Positions 16,119 through 25,216 are shown, counted from the first letter of the stretch. The stretch is DNA of 34,928 nucleotides from Amycolatopsis sp. CA-126428 (GCF_002904335.1 NZ_PPHF01000133.1:1-34928), one strand, 5' to 3'. Program-made: numbers and translations. Notes: a model not told the origin generated them from the letters alone.

Positions 16119-17447
16119 ATGGACGCAGACAACGGCCGTGTGCTGACCGTGTCCCCGCCCGGGTCCACTCCGGTCGCCGACGTCGCCGACGGGGCCGCCA
16201 CGCCGAAGACCGAGACGAAACCGGCGCGGTCCGCCAAGCCGGGTGTGCACATCGGCCAGCTCACCGGCATCCGCGCGGTGGCCGCGCTGTGGGTGCTCGC
16301 CTTCCACTTCCGGCCGGAGCTGCTGAAGGCGTTCGGGTTCCTGTACCCGCTGGTCCCCATCTTCAACGTGGGCTACCTCGGGGTGGACCTGTTCTTCGTG
16401 CTCAGCGGCTTCATCCTGACGTTCACCCACCTCGACCGGATGGCCGAGAACTGGGGACCGAAGAAGATGGCCGGCTTCCTGTGGCTGCGGCTGTCCCGGA
16501 TCTGGCCGGTGCTGTTCTTCATGCTGCTGGTGTGGGGCGCGTACCACGCCTTCTCGGTGGAGGCGAACAACGACGACCGGCTGCAGGCCGCGCTGGACCC
16601 GACCCGCTTCCTGGAGCACGTGTTCCTGGTGCACGCCTGGAGCACGGCCCACCACGACTGGAACCCGGTCGACTGGTCGCTGAGCGCCGAATGGCTGGCC
16701 TACCTGGTCTTCACCGTGCTGGTGGTGGTGCTGGCCCGGATTCTCGTCCACGTCAGCACCCGGGCGCTGCTGGTGGTGGTCGCGGTCCTCGCGGTGCCGA
16801 TGGTGGTCATCGGTATGGGCTTCCAGGACGGCAGTGACCTGCTGTGGAACGGCGACACGATCGTCGGGGGGATCGTCCCGTTGCGGGTGCTCACCGAGTT
16901 CTTCGCGGGCGCGGTGGTCGCCCTGCTGGTGATGCGCCACGGCGCGACGGTGAAGCTGCCCTGGTTCCTGAAGCCGACCGCGATCCTGGCGACGATCGTC
17001 GTGGTCCTCTACGCCGTGCAGCGCTGGGACCCGGCGCCGCGGTACCGCTTCGACCAGGACTGGCGGATCAACGGCCACCTCATGTGGGGCTCGACCGAGA
17101 CCGTGGTCGTGGTGCCGCTGTTCCTGCTGCTGATCGGCTCGCTGGCGGTCAGCCGCCGGGACCCCGCGACCCGGCTGCTGGCCAGCCGGGTGCTGGTGTG
17201 GGGCGGGAAGATCTCGTTCGCGCTGTACATGGTGCACTGGCTGTTCCTGGACCTGGCGCGCAAGATGATCTACTCGAAGCTCGCCATCCCGGAACAGCTG
17301 TCCGGGTGGCAGAGCTGGCCGTTCCGCCTTACCGTGCTCGTGGCGATCGGGCTGGCGGTGCTGAGTGCCCACCTGGTGTACCGGTTCGTCGAAGAGCCCT
17401 GCCGCCGGATCATGCGTACTCTGCTGCCCTCATCGATGAGGGTGTGA
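16119..17447 (+). CDS. OafA/YrhL-type O-acyltransferase (acyltransferase 3 family)
   Basis: A 442-residue integral membrane enzyme that would O-acylate an envelope polysaccharide or glycolipid. A roughly 42-residue cytoplasmic tail precedes the first segment, which carries LTGIRAVAALWVLAFHF with the conserved His63. DLFFVLSGFILT and WSLSAEWLAYLVF are classic family motifs, and about ten membrane segments follow. ATG at 16119 is preferred because GGAGGA lies 9 nt upstream; a GTG at 16059 overlapping the preceding stop (GTGA) would add 20 residues and is the alternative. There is no SGNH domain. Acyl group and acceptor are unknown. Confidence 0.9.
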   Translation: MDADNGRVLTVSPPGSTPVADVADGAATPKTETKPARSAKPGVHIGQLTGIRAVAALWVLAFHFRPELLKAFGFLYPLVPIFNVGYLGVDLFFVLSGFILTFTHLDRMAENWGPKKMAGFLWLRLSRIWPVLFFMLLVWGAYHAFSVEANNDDRLQAALDPTRFLEHVFLVHAWSTAHHDWNPVDWSLSAEWLAYLVFTVLVVVLARILVHVSTRALLVVVAVLAVPMVVIGMGFQDGSDLLWNGDTIVGGIVPLRVLTEFFAGAVVALLVMRHGATVKLPWFLKPTAILATIVVVLYAVQRWDPAPRYRFDQDWRINGHLMWGSTETVVVVPLFLLLIGSLAVSRRDPATRLLASRVLVWGGKISFALYMVHWLFLDLARKMIYSKLAIPEQLSGWQSWPFRLTVLVAIGLAVLSAHLVYRFVEEPCRRIMRTLLPSSMRV

Positions 17448-17490
17448 GCGTCGCGGGCCAAGCCCTGGACGCGGATCGGAAGGACATTGC

Positions 17491-18342
17491 ATGCGCGACC
17501 TCATTCGCCGGAGCCTGCGCGCCGACCGGCTTCGCCATTCCCTGCGTGACAAGGTCTCGCGGGCGGTCGAAGAAGCGGTCGGCCGGCACTTCGCGGAGCA
17601 GTCCGCCAAGCTCGACGAGTTGAGCCGCGAGGTCGCCGAGCTGCGGCGGCAGCTGCCCGCCGAAGCCGGCCGCCAGACCGACCGGGTGCTCGAGCACGTC
17701 AGCCACGTGGAGCACCGCGTCCGGCGCGACCTCGAGTTCGCGGGGGAAGCCGAGGCGGCGCAGCGCAGTGCCGCGTTCGTCCGGGACCACATGAAGGGCG
17801 CCCGTCCGTTCCCCTCGCCGCACAGCACCCTGGAACACGGCCTGTCGCTCGCCCCCGAAGGCGGCCTGGCGCTCGAGTTCGGCGTGTACTCGGGCACCAC
17901 GCTGAAGATCATCGCCAAGGCCCGGGGCGGCGAGTCGGTGTACGGCTTCGACTCGTTCGAAGGCCTGCCGGAAACCTGGCGATCGGGCTACCCGGCGGGG
18001 ACGTTCGACATGGACAGCCTGCCCGACGTGCCGGGTGCGGAGCTGGTCGTCGGCTGGTTCGACGACGTGCTCCCCGGTTTCCTCGAGGCGCACCCCGGTC
18101 CGGTCGACCTGCTGCACGTGGACTGCGACCTGTACTCCTCGACGAAGACCGTCCTCGAACTGGTCGGCCCGCGCCTGCGGCCGGGGTCGATCGTGGTGTT
18201 CGACGAGTACTTCAACTACACCGGCTGGCAGGAGCACGAGCACCGGGCGTGGCTGGAGCACGTCGAGGCGACCGGGCTGAAGTTCGAGTACCTGGCGTAC
18301 ACGGTCGACCACGAGCAGGTCGTCGTGAAGGTGGTCGGCTGA
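17491..18342 (+). CDS. TylF/MycF-type SAM-dependent O-methyltransferase with N-terminal coiled coil
   Basis: 283 residues. Residues about 28-60 are a charged heptad-like helix suggesting a coiled coil. The C-terminal class I methyltransferase domain has LALEFGVYSGTTL (SAM loop, 126-138), YGFDSFEGLPE (151-161), the metal-binding LLHVDCDLYSST (207-218) and FDEY (237-240), all typical of TylF/MycF/NovP sugar O-methyltransferases. ATG at 17491 has GGAAGGA about 6 nt upstream. It is the last gene of the plus-strand glycan cluster, so it likely methylates a sugar hydroxyl of that glycan. Four bases separate its stop from that of the convergent plsC-like gene. Confidence 0.85.
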   Translation: MRDLIRRSLRADRLRHSLRDKVSRAVEEAVGRHFAEQSAKLDELSREVAELRRQLPAEAGRQTDRVLEHVSHVEHRVRRDLEFAGEAEAAQRSAAFVRDHMKGARPFPSPHSTLEHGLSLAPEGGLALEFGVYSGTTLKIIAKARGGESVYGFDSFEGLPETWRSGYPAGTFDMDSLPDVPGAELVVGWFDDVLPGFLEAHPGPVDLLHVDCDLYSSTKTVLELVGPRLRPGSIVVFDEYFNYTGWQEHEHRAWLEHVEATGLKFEYLAYTVDHEQVVVKVVG

Positions 18343-18346
18343 CGCC

Positions 18347-19021
18347 TCAGGCCACGCCTTCGCTCGGGCGCTTGTGGTAGGTGTCGACGTATTCCTGGCC
18401 GGAGAGCTCCAGGATCGCGTACATGACCTCGTCGGTGACCGACCGGCGGATCGCCGGCGCGTAGTCCTGGCCTTCGTAGCGCGAGAAGTCCAGGGGCTTG
18501 CCGAAGGTGATGCCGATCTTCGCCCGGCGCGGGATGCGGGCGCCCTTCGGCTGGAGCTGCTCGGTGCCGGTCAGCGCGACCGGCACCACCTTCGCGCCGG
18601 TCGCCAGGGCCAGCGCCCCGACGCCGGTGTGGCCGCGGTGCAGCCGGCCGTCCAGTGACCGGGTGCCCTCGGGGTAGATCGCGAAGACGCCGCCCGCGTC
18701 GAGCACCTTGCGGGCGGCCTCCAGGGCCGCGAGCCCGGCCTGGGCGTTGCCGCGCTCGACCGGGACGTAGCCGAGGCCGCCGAGGAACCCGGCCAGCGCC
18801 TTGCCCTTGAGGCCCTTGCCGGCGAAGTACTCCGCCTTGCCGAGGAACTTGACCTGCCGCGGGGTCGCGAAGGTGATCACGCCGGTGTCGAGGGCGGCGC
18901 GGTGGTTGGCCGCCAGGAGCACCGGGCCGCTGAGCGGCACGTTCTCCACGCCGTGGACTTCGGGCCGGTACACCGCCCTGACGAGCGGTCCCAGCACGAA
19001 CCGGACAAGCAGCGCGATCAA
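18347..19021 (-). CDS. 1-acyl-sn-glycerol-3-phosphate acyltransferase family protein (PlsC-like)
   Basis: A 224-residue membrane-associated acyltransferase of phospholipid synthesis. Seen: the catalytic H-x4-D box in NHRAALD (His40, Asp45), the substrate-binding YPEGTRS box and a third block around VPVALTGTEQL. The start is TTG at 19021, chosen because GAGGAGG lies just upstream and the protein opens on its hydrophobic helix; in-frame extension would run across the gpgS start. It is divergent from gpgS with about 32 bp between starts, and convergent with the methyltransferase. It could acylate lysophosphatidate or a related lipid; specificity is not readable. Confidence 0.9.
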   Translation of the reverse strand: MIALLVRFVLGPLVRAVYRPEVHGVENVPLSGPVLLAANHRAALDTGVITFATPRQVKFLGKAEYFAGKGLKGKALAGFLGGLGYVPVERGNAQAGLAALEAARKVLDAGGVFAIYPEGTRSLDGRLHRGHTGVGALALATGAKVVPVALTGTEQLQPKGARIPRRAKIGITFGKPLDFSRYEGQDYAPAIRRSVTDEVMYAILELSGQEYVDTYHKRPSEGVA

Positions 19022-19053
19022 GTGGTCCTCCTCTTCGGTGCGGTGCCCCCAGC

Positions 19054-19974
19054 ATGGCACGATCGTTACTCGTGAGTTGGTTCGAGCGGCGTACGTGGCA
19101 GGAGCCCGGGTGGACGCCTGCGGACATCCTGGCCGCGAAGGGTGACCGGACGGTGTCGGTGGTGCTACCGGCACTGGACGAAGAGCGGACCGTGGGTGAC
19201 GTCGTCGCGTCGGTCCGCCCGCTCGTCGGCTCGGTCGTCGACGAGCTGATCGTGATGGACTCGGGTTCCACGGACGCGACCGCCGAGGCCGCCGAGGCTG
19301 CCGGGGCGCGGGTGGTCCGCCGCGAGGACGTCCTGCCGGACCTGCCGCCGGTGCCGGGCAAGGGCGAGGTGCTGTGGCGTTCGCTGGCCGCGACGAGCGG
19401 CGACCTCGTCGTCTTCCTCGACTCCGACCTGGTCGACCCGGACCCGGCGTTCGTGCCGTCGCTGCTCGGCCCGCTGGTCGCCGAAAGCGGCGTCCAGCTG
19501 GTCAAGGGCTTCTACCGCCGTCCGCTGCGGCTGGAGAGCACCGGTGGCGGGCGCGTCACCGAGCTCCTGGCGCGGCCGGTGCTCTCGGCGTTGCGGCCCG
19601 CTCTGGGCGGGCTGATCCAGCCGCTCGGTGGCGAGTACGCGGGCACGCGCGAGTTCCTCGAGTCGGTGCCGTTCGCCGCCGGCTACGGCGTCGAAATCGG
19701 GCTGCTGCTCGACGCCGAGGCGCGGTACGGCCTCGACGGGCTCGCGCAGGTCAACCTGGGCGTCCGCAAGCACCGGAACCGCTCGCTGCCCCAGCTCGGG
19801 GTGATGTCCCGCCAGATCCTCGGCACGGCCCTGGACCGCTGCGGCGTCCCGGCCGCGGACGCGCCGTTCACGCAGTTCGTGGCGGTGGACGGGGAATGGC
19901 TGCCGGACGTCACGGACGTCCGCGTCGCCGACCGGCCGCCGATGCGGGAAGTGCTCGCCCGTCCTCGAGGGTGA
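19054..19974 (+). CDS. gpgS: Glucosyl-3-phosphoglycerate synthase
   Basis: A 306-residue GT81 enzyme transferring glucose from an NDP-glucose to 3-phosphoglycerate, the first step to glucosylglycerate and polymethylated lipopolysaccharides. It matches mycobacterial GpgS (Rv1208) along its length: SVVLPALDEERTV, DELIVMDSGSTDAT, PGKGEVLWRSLAATSGD, the metal-binding FLDSDLVDP, VKGFYRRPL, GGRVTELLARP and GYGVEIGLL. ATG at 19054 is used; GTG at 19072 is an alternative, with CACGAT upstream as a possible leaderless -10. The 3' end overlaps the convergent cydC by 65 bp (19910-19974). The methyltransferase and acyltransferases just upstream could belong to the same glycolipid chemistry, but that is inference. 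Confidence 0.95.
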   Translation: MARSLLVSWFERRTWQEPGWTPADILAAKGDRTVSVVLPALDEERTVGDVVASVRPLVGSVVDELIVMDSGSTDATAEAAEAAGARVVRREDVLPDLPPVPGKGEVLWRSLAATSGDLVVFLDSDLVDPDPAFVPSLLGPLVAESGVQLVKGFYRRPLRLESTGGGRVTELLARPVLSALRPALGGLIQPLGGEYAGTREFLESVPFAAGYGVEIGLLLDAEARYGLDGLAQVNLGVRKHRNRSLPQLGVMSRQILGTALDRCGVPAADAPFTQFVAVDGEWLPDVTDVRVADRPPMREVLARPRG

Positions 19975-21502
19975 TGACCTCGTCGAAGCCGTCCAGGTGC
20001 TCGGGCCGGTGGGTGACGAGGACCACGCTGCCGGTCGCCTTCGCGAGGACGCGCTTCAGAACGGCGTCGCCGTGGGCGGGATCGAGGCCTTCGACGGGCT
20101 CGTCGAGCACGAGGACCGCCGGTGCGGCCAGGACGGCCCGGGCGAGGATCAGCCGCTGGCGCTGACCGCCGGACAGCGCGGCGCCGTCCGGACCGGTTTC
20201 ACGGTCGAGGGCCAGGTCGAACCCGGCGGTTTCGCAGGCGGCCGCCAGTTCCTCGTCGGTCGCGTCCGGGCCGGCGAGCAGGAGGTTCTCGCGGACGGTC
20301 GTGTGGAAGACGTGGGCGTCGGCCTCGGCGCCCGAGATGATCTCCGGCAGGTCGGCGTACTCGCCGAGCGGGTGGCCGTCGAGGGTCACCCGGCCTTCGG
20401 TGGGGGCCTGGCTGCCGAGCAGCAGGCGCAGGAGGGTCGTTTTCCCGGCCCCGCTGGGGCCGAGGATCCCGACGCGCTTGCCGGGCGGCAGGTCGAGGTC
20501 GACGTCCTTGAGGGCGGGCGCCCGCCCGGGGTGGCGCACGCCGGCTTTCTCCAGCCGGAAGTGGCCCGCCCGGGCGGTGCGGGTCCCGTCCGGGACGGCG
20601 GGTTCGTCCAGGACGGCGCGCACCCGGGCGGCGGCGGCGCGGATCTCCGGAACCCGCCGCGCGGCCCCGATCAGCGGGAGGACGACCTCGAAGACCGTCA
20701 CGGCGGCCAGGGTGAGCGCGGCGGTCCAGGGCACGGAGGCCCGGCAGAGCAGCCCGACGCCGACGGCGGTGACCAGCTGGACGAGCACTCCGGCGCCGGT
20801 GAGCAGGGCGGTCCTGCCGGAGGCCGCCCGCTCGCCGGCGGTGATCCGGTGGACGACGTCCGTGGCGCTCCGCTGGTGTTCATCGAGCGCCCCGGCGGCG
20901 AGGAGTTCCCGGTGCCCGGTGACGAGCTCGACGGCCCGTTCGGCGAGTTCGGCCCGGTCCGGGGCGCTTTCCCGAGCGCCATCGGTGGTGCGGCGGATGA
21001 CCAGCCACGGGAGGAGGACCCCGGCGGCGAGCAGCCCGCCGGCGAGCGTTCCGGCGGCCGGCACCGACGCGCCGGCGGTGACGGCGACCGCGGCGCCGCC
21101 CACGATCGCGGCAACCCCGGCAGGTAGGAACCACCGCAGGACGGCGTCCTGCAGAGCGTCCACATCGGACACGAGCCGGGTGACGAGGTCGCCGCCGGAG
21201 TACCGGGTGCCGGGCACGAGGGCTTGGTAGACCCGGGTCCGCAGCGAGCCGAGCCACCGGAGGACGACATCGTGCCCGGCGAGCCGTTCGGCGTACCGCA
21301 GGCCACCCCGGAGGAGGGCAAGGGCGCGGACGGCAACGATGGCAACGGTGAGAGCGGCGAGCGGCGGTCGTTCGGCGGCGCGGAGCAGCAGCCAGGCGGC
21401 GGTGGCCATGAGCGCGAGGGCGGCGAGTTCGGCGGCGGCGCCGAGGAGGGCGGCGCGGAGGAGGCGGGTGAGGTCTTTGGCGGAAAAGGCCCAGAGGTTC
21501 AC
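19910..21502 (-). CDS. cydC: Heterodimeric ABC exporter subunit for cytochrome bd assembly, CydC
   Basis: A 530-residue fused membrane/ATPase half-transporter. Six membrane segments occupy about 10-290. The nucleotide-binding domain has Walker A GPSGAGKTT, signature LSGGQRQR, Walker B VLVLDEP and an H-loop VTHRP. CydDC exports thiols (cysteine, glutathione or equivalents) and is needed for cytochrome bd maturation. GTG at 21502 overlaps the cydD stop (GTGA), so the pair is coupled. Its end overlaps gpgS by 65 bp in convergent orientation. It is last in the cydA-cydB-cydD-cydC operon. Confidence 0.92.
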   Translation of the reverse strand: MNLWAFSAKDLTRLLRAALLGAAAELAALALMATAAWLLLRAAERPPLAALTVAIVAVRALALLRGGLRYAERLAGHDVVLRWLGSLRTRVYQALVPGTRYSGGDLVTRLVSDVDALQDAVLRWFLPAGVAAIVGGAAVAVTAGASVPAAGTLAGGLLAAGVLLPWLVIRRTTDGARESAPDRAELAERAVELVTGHRELLAAGALDEHQRSATDVVHRITAGERAASGRTALLTGAGVLVQLVTAVGVGLLCRASVPWTAALTLAAVTVFEVVLPLIGAARRVPEIRAAAARVRAVLDEPAVPDGTRTARAGHFRLEKAGVRHPGRAPALKDVDLDLPPGKRVGILGPSGAGKTTLLRLLLGSQAPTEGRVTLDGHPLGEYADLPEIISGAEADAHVFHTTVRENLLLAGPDATDEELAAACETAGFDLALDRETGPDGAALSGGQRQRLILARAVLAAPAVLVLDEPVEGLDPAHGDAVLKRVLAKATGSVVLVTHRPEHLDGFDEVITLEDGRALPASAAGRRRGRP

Positions 21503-23055
21503 GCCGCCACCTCCGAGCGGACCCGGCCATCGCGGAGTTCGATCACCCGGTCCGCCAGCGAGACCATCGCCGGGCGGTGGGCCACCAGCACCGCCGTGCG
21601 GCCTGGCAGCAAGCGCCGGGTGGCCGACAGGACGGCGTCCTCGGTCCGGGAATCCAGCCGGGCGGTCGGCTCGTCCAGCAGGACCAGTCCCGCCGAGGTT
21701 CGCGCCAGCGCGCGGGCCAAGCCGACCCGCTGGCGCTGTCCGGCCGACAGCACTTCGCCCAGCTCGCCCACCGGTGTCTCGAACCCCTGCGGCAACCCGG
21801 CCGCCACGGCGTCCAGCGCCGCCGCGCGGGCCGCGAACGGGACGTCCGCCGATGGCAGCCCCAGGGCGATGTTCGAAGCCAGCGTCCCCCGGAACAACGT
21901 CGGCCGCTGCGGGACCCAGGCGATCTCGGCCAGCCACGATGCCGGTGCCAGCGACCGCAGGTCGACGCCGTCCACCAGCACCCGGCCGGAAGCCGGCGGC
22001 ACGAAGCCCAGCAGCACCGCCAGCAGCGTGCTCTTGCCCGACCCGCTCGGCCCCACCACCGCGAGCCGCGCTCCGGCGGGCAGCGTCAAGTCCACTTCGG
22101 ACAATGCGGGAACACCTCCGTAGGAAACCGAGACCCGCTCCAAGACCAGTGAAGGCGCGCCCCGCCGCCGCGTGGAAACCGCGGAACGCGGCGAAACCAC
22201 CGGAGCGGACAACGCCTCCCGCAACGCCGTCAGCCCCTCCGCCGCCGCGTGGAACTTCGCGCCCGCCGCCCGCAGCGGCAGGTACGCCTCCGGCGTCAGC
22301 AGCAGGATCAGCAGTGCGGTTCGCGCGTCCAGGCCGCCCGCGAGCAGCCGGAACCCGATCGGCACCGCGACCAGCGCGACCGACAGCGTCGCCACCAGCT
22401 CCAGCACCAGCGCCGAAAGGAACGCCACCCGCAGCGTCTTCATGGTCGCGTCCGCGTGGGCGGCCGCCATGGAACGGACCGTCGAAGCCTGCGCGGCCGC
22501 CCGGCCGAACACCTTCAACGTCCCGAACCCGCGGACGACGTCCAGGAAGTGCCCGCCCAGCTTCGTCAGCAGCTCCCACTGGACCGCCGCCTTCGCCTGC
22601 TTCCCGATCAGGACGCCGAACACCGGAATCAGGGGCAAGGTGACGACCACGACGAGCGCCGAGACCAGGTCCGCGGTGACCAGCCGCACGATCACCGCGG
22701 CCGGCACCACCACCGACACGACCAGTGACGGCAGGTACCCGGTCAGGTAGCTGTCCGTGGCGTCGACACCGCGCGTCACCTGGGTCGCGACGACGCCCGC
22801 ACGGTCCGAAGCGGACCTGAGCAACCGCCGCCGCAACGCAGCGCGGACCGACGCCGCGAACCGTCCACTGAGGACACCGTGGCCCCAGGTGAGCGCGGCT
22901 CGGGCCGCGATCGCCACGAGCAGGACCAGGGAAACCCCGCCGCCGGTGAGCAGCGTGGCGAGCCCTTCGGCTTGGAGGAGCACGGAAAACGCGGTGAGCA
23001 CGCCGAGCAGGCTCAGCGCGCCGAGGTACCGCCGGAGTCCGGGTAGAGCAGGCAC
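21499..23055 (-). CDS. cydD: Heterodimeric ABC exporter subunit for cytochrome bd assembly, CydD
   Basis: A 518-residue fused membrane/ATPase half-transporter, partner of CydC. It has an N-terminal membrane domain of about six segments and an ATPase domain with Walker A GPSGSGKST, a variant signature LSAGQRQR (Ala for Gly), Walker B LVLLDEP and VAHRP. GTG at 23055 is chosen because AGGGGGG lies just upstream, 10 nt past the cydB stop; an upstream start at 23112 would overlap cydB. In M. tuberculosis the matching genes also form a cydABDC operon. Confidence 0.92.
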   Translation of the reverse strand: MPALPGLRRYLGALSLLGVLTAFSVLLQAEGLATLLTGGGVSLVLLVAIAARAALTWGHGVLSGRFAASVRAALRRRLLRSASDRAGVVATQVTRGVDATDSYLTGYLPSLVVSVVVPAAVIVRLVTADLVSALVVVVTLPLIPVFGVLIGKQAKAAVQWELLTKLGGHFLDVVRGFGTLKVFGRAAAQASTVRSMAAAHADATMKTLRVAFLSALVLELVATLSVALVAVPIGFRLLAGGLDARTALLILLLTPEAYLPLRAAGAKFHAAAEGLTALREALSAPVVSPRSAVSTRRRGAPSLVLERVSVSYGGVPALSEVDLTLPAGARLAVVGPSGSGKSTLLAVLLGFVPPASGRVLVDGVDLRSLAPASWLAEIAWVPQRPTLFRGTLASNIALGLPSADVPFAARAAALDAVAAGLPQGFETPVGELGEVLSAGQRQRVGLARALARTSAGLVLLDEPTARLDSRTEDAVLSATRRLLPGRTAVLVAHRPAMVSLADRVIELRDGRVRSEVAA

Positions 23056-23065
23056 GACGTCCCCC

Positions 23066-24052
23066 CTAGAAGTGCAGCAGCGAGCGCTGGTCGACGGGAC
23101 GGCGGTGCGCACGCCAGGTCAGCCACTGCACCACCAGCAGCACCAGCACCGCGGGCGGCGCGAACCAGGCCAGCACCGCGAACGTCTCCGGCGCCGTCGC
23201 CGCCTCACCGACCGTCAGCGCGTACCCCGGAGCGGTCAGCACCGCCGGGAACCGCAGGGTCCCGGCGAGCAGCGCCGGACAGGCCGAAAGCACCATCGAC
23301 CCGACGAGCGCGACCCGGTACCGCCGCGCCGCCAGCCCGAGCCGGGCGACGGCGAAGGCCGCGAAAGCCAGCCCGGCCACGGCCGCGCCGAACGCGGGAA
23401 CGCCGTCCAGCGCGAAGACGCCCCACGCCGAGGCGATCACCAGGAACGCGAACACCGGTGCCGAGAACGCGCGGGCCAGCCGCACCGCGCGGCCGGTCAG
23501 CTCGGCCGGCCCCCGCACCGCCAGGAACGCCGCACCCTGCCAGCAGAACAGCGCGACGAACCCGAGTCCCCACAGCACCGCGTAGGGCGAGAACAACGCG
23601 AGCACGTCCCCCGAAGGCGAGCCGTCGGGCGACAGCGGCAGCCCGAGCACCAGGTTGCCGAGGAACAGGCCCCACGACAGCGCCGTGACGAGCGCGCCGC
23701 CGACGATGCCCGCCGTCCAGGCGCCGCGGCGCGCGTCCGGGCGGCGGCTGCGCAGCTGCATCGACGCCGTGAACGTGACCAGGCCGAGCAGCAGCGTCAC
23801 CACCAGGACGTACGCCCCGGCGAACACCTTGCCCTCCAGGTGCGGGAACGCACCGAACAGCAGGCCGACGGCCGCCACCAGCCACACCTCGTTGGCCAGG
23901 AAGAACGGCCCGAGCGCGCCGAGCGTCTGGCGCCGCCGCCGCTCGCCGGCCTCGAACCCGGGCAGGAGCATGCCGACGCCGTAGTCGTACCCCGCGAGCG
24001 CGAAGTACCCGCAGGTCAGCAGGCCCAGCACACACCACCAGAAGGTCGCCAT
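23066..24052 (-). CDS. cydB: Cytochrome bd oxidase subunit II
   Basis: A 328-residue membrane subunit with about eight to nine segments. The N-terminus FWWCVLGLLTCGYFALAGYDYGVGML, seen in pieces as FALAGYDYGVG, is the CydB signature, followed by the conserved FFLANEVWLVAA region. It pairs with CydA to form the cytoplasmic-membrane terminal oxidase. It is slightly shorter than common CydB proteins (about 335-380). Three bases separate it from cydA, so the two are co-translated. Confidence 0.94.
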   Translation of the reverse strand: MATFWWCVLGLLTCGYFALAGYDYGVGMLLPGFEAGERRRRQTLGALGPFFLANEVWLVAAVGLLFGAFPHLEGKVFAGAYVLVVTLLLGLVTFTASMQLRSRRPDARRGAWTAGIVGGALVTALSWGLFLGNLVLGLPLSPDGSPSGDVLALFSPYAVLWGLGFVALFCWQGAAFLAVRGPAELTGRAVRLARAFSAPVFAFLVIASAWGVFALDGVPAFGAAVAGLAFAAFAVARLGLAARRYRVALVGSMVLSACPALLAGTLRFPAVLTAPGYALTVGEAATAPETFAVLAWFAPPAVLVLLVVQWLTWRAHRRPVDQRSLLHF

Positions 24053-24055
24053 CGG

Positions 24056-25216
24056 TCAGACTCCGCTCAGGACGGGCAGTTCGGCGGGCGCTTCGGCCGG
24101 CTCCGGGCCGCGCTTGGCGACCCGCGCCATGAGCACCCAGTCGGCCACCGCGAGCGCGGCGAACAGCAGTGAGAAAGCGATGAAGGAGAACAGGATCTGG
24201 CCGGCGGGGACGTCCGCGATCGCGTCGGCGGTCCGCAGCTTCCCCCAGACCAGCCACGGCTGACGCCCGAGTTCGCGCACCAGCCAGCCCATGATCGCGG
24301 CGATGAACGGCAACGGGATCGCCGCGATCATCAGGTAGTGCAGGAACCGGGCCCGCGTCACCCAGTTCCGGACCAGCAGGACCGTGCCGATGATCGCGCA
24401 GAGGAACATGAGGAACCCGAGCCCGATCATGGCGCCCAGCGGCGCGCCGACGGCACCCATGCCGAGCTTGTCCGGCTGGTACATCTTCAGCTCGCCGAAC
24501 TGCGCGAAGCCCTGGTTGACGACGAAGATCGAGCCGGCGAGCGCCGCGATGACGCCGATGCGCATCGAGCGGCGGAAGAACTCGACCTCGGTGGTGCGCT
24601 TGAGGAAGTGCCACGCGCTGACGCCGACGACGAAGAACCCGCCGGTCACCAGCGCGGCGCCGAGCACGTGCGGCAAGGACGCGGCCAGTGCCGGGTTGGC
24701 GAACAGCGCGCCGAAGTCGTCGAGGCGCAGCGTGCCGTGCTCGACGTGGCTGCCGACCGGGTTCTGCAGGAACGAGTTGGCCAGCATGATGAACAGCGCC
24801 GACGCGTACGCGGTCAGCGTGACCAGCCAGATCAGCGTCAGATGCAGCCATCGTGGCAGCCGGCCGAAGCCGAAGATCCACAGGCCGAGGAAGGTCGACT
24901 CGAGGAAGAACGCGACCAGGGCCTCGATGGCCAGCGGTGCGCCGAAGACGTCGCCGGCGAAGGTGGAGAGCCCGGTCCAGGTCAGCCCGAACTGGAACTC
25001 CATCACGATCCCGGTGACGATCCCGAGCGCGTAGTTGATCACGTACAGGCGGCCCCAGAACCGCGTCATCCGCAGGAGCTCGGGCTTGCCGCCGAGCGTC
25101 CAGCGCGTCTGCATCACGGCCACCAGCGTGACCAGCCCCAGCGTGAGCAGCACGAACAGGAAGTGGAACGAGGTCGTCGTCGCGAACTGGAGTCTCGCGA
25201 CCGGGAGTGCGTTCAT
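24056..25216 (-). CDS. cydA: Cytochrome bd oxidase subunit I, Q-loop-deleted form
   Basis: A 386-residue heme-bearing subunit of the terminal oxidase. By eye against E. coli CydA, the heme ligands are kept (His18, His183, Met263 for H19, H186, M393), as are the proton-path acids Glu98 and Glu106 and GRQPW (317-321). But only 80 residues separate His183 and Met263, against 207 in E. coli. The periplasmic Q-loop that binds quinol is essentially missing: VVNQGFAQFGELKMYQPDK runs straight into the next helix. The K252 position seems retained (Lys250) while E257 becomes Ala255. Most CydA proteins are about 440-520 residues. The protein seems intact, since the frame is open and helices are regular. 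ATG at 25216 has no Shine-Dalgarno and may be leaderless. Confidence 0.93.
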   Translation of the reverse strand: MNALPVARLQFATTTSFHFLFVLLTLGLVTLVAVMQTRWTLGGKPELLRMTRFWGRLYVINYALGIVTGIVMEFQFGLTWTGLSTFAGDVFGAPLAIEALVAFFLESTFLGLWIFGFGRLPRWLHLTLIWLVTLTAYASALFIMLANSFLQNPVGSHVEHGTLRLDDFGALFANPALAASLPHVLGAALVTGGFFVVGVSAWHFLKRTTEVEFFRRSMRIGVIAALAGSIFVVNQGFAQFGELKMYQPDKLGMGAVGAPLGAMIGLGFLMFLCAIIGTVLLVRNWVTRARFLHYLMIAAIPLPFIAAIMGWLVRELGRQPWLVWGKLRTADAIADVPAGQILFSFIAFSLLFAALAVADWVLMARVAKRGPEPAEAPAELPVLSGV

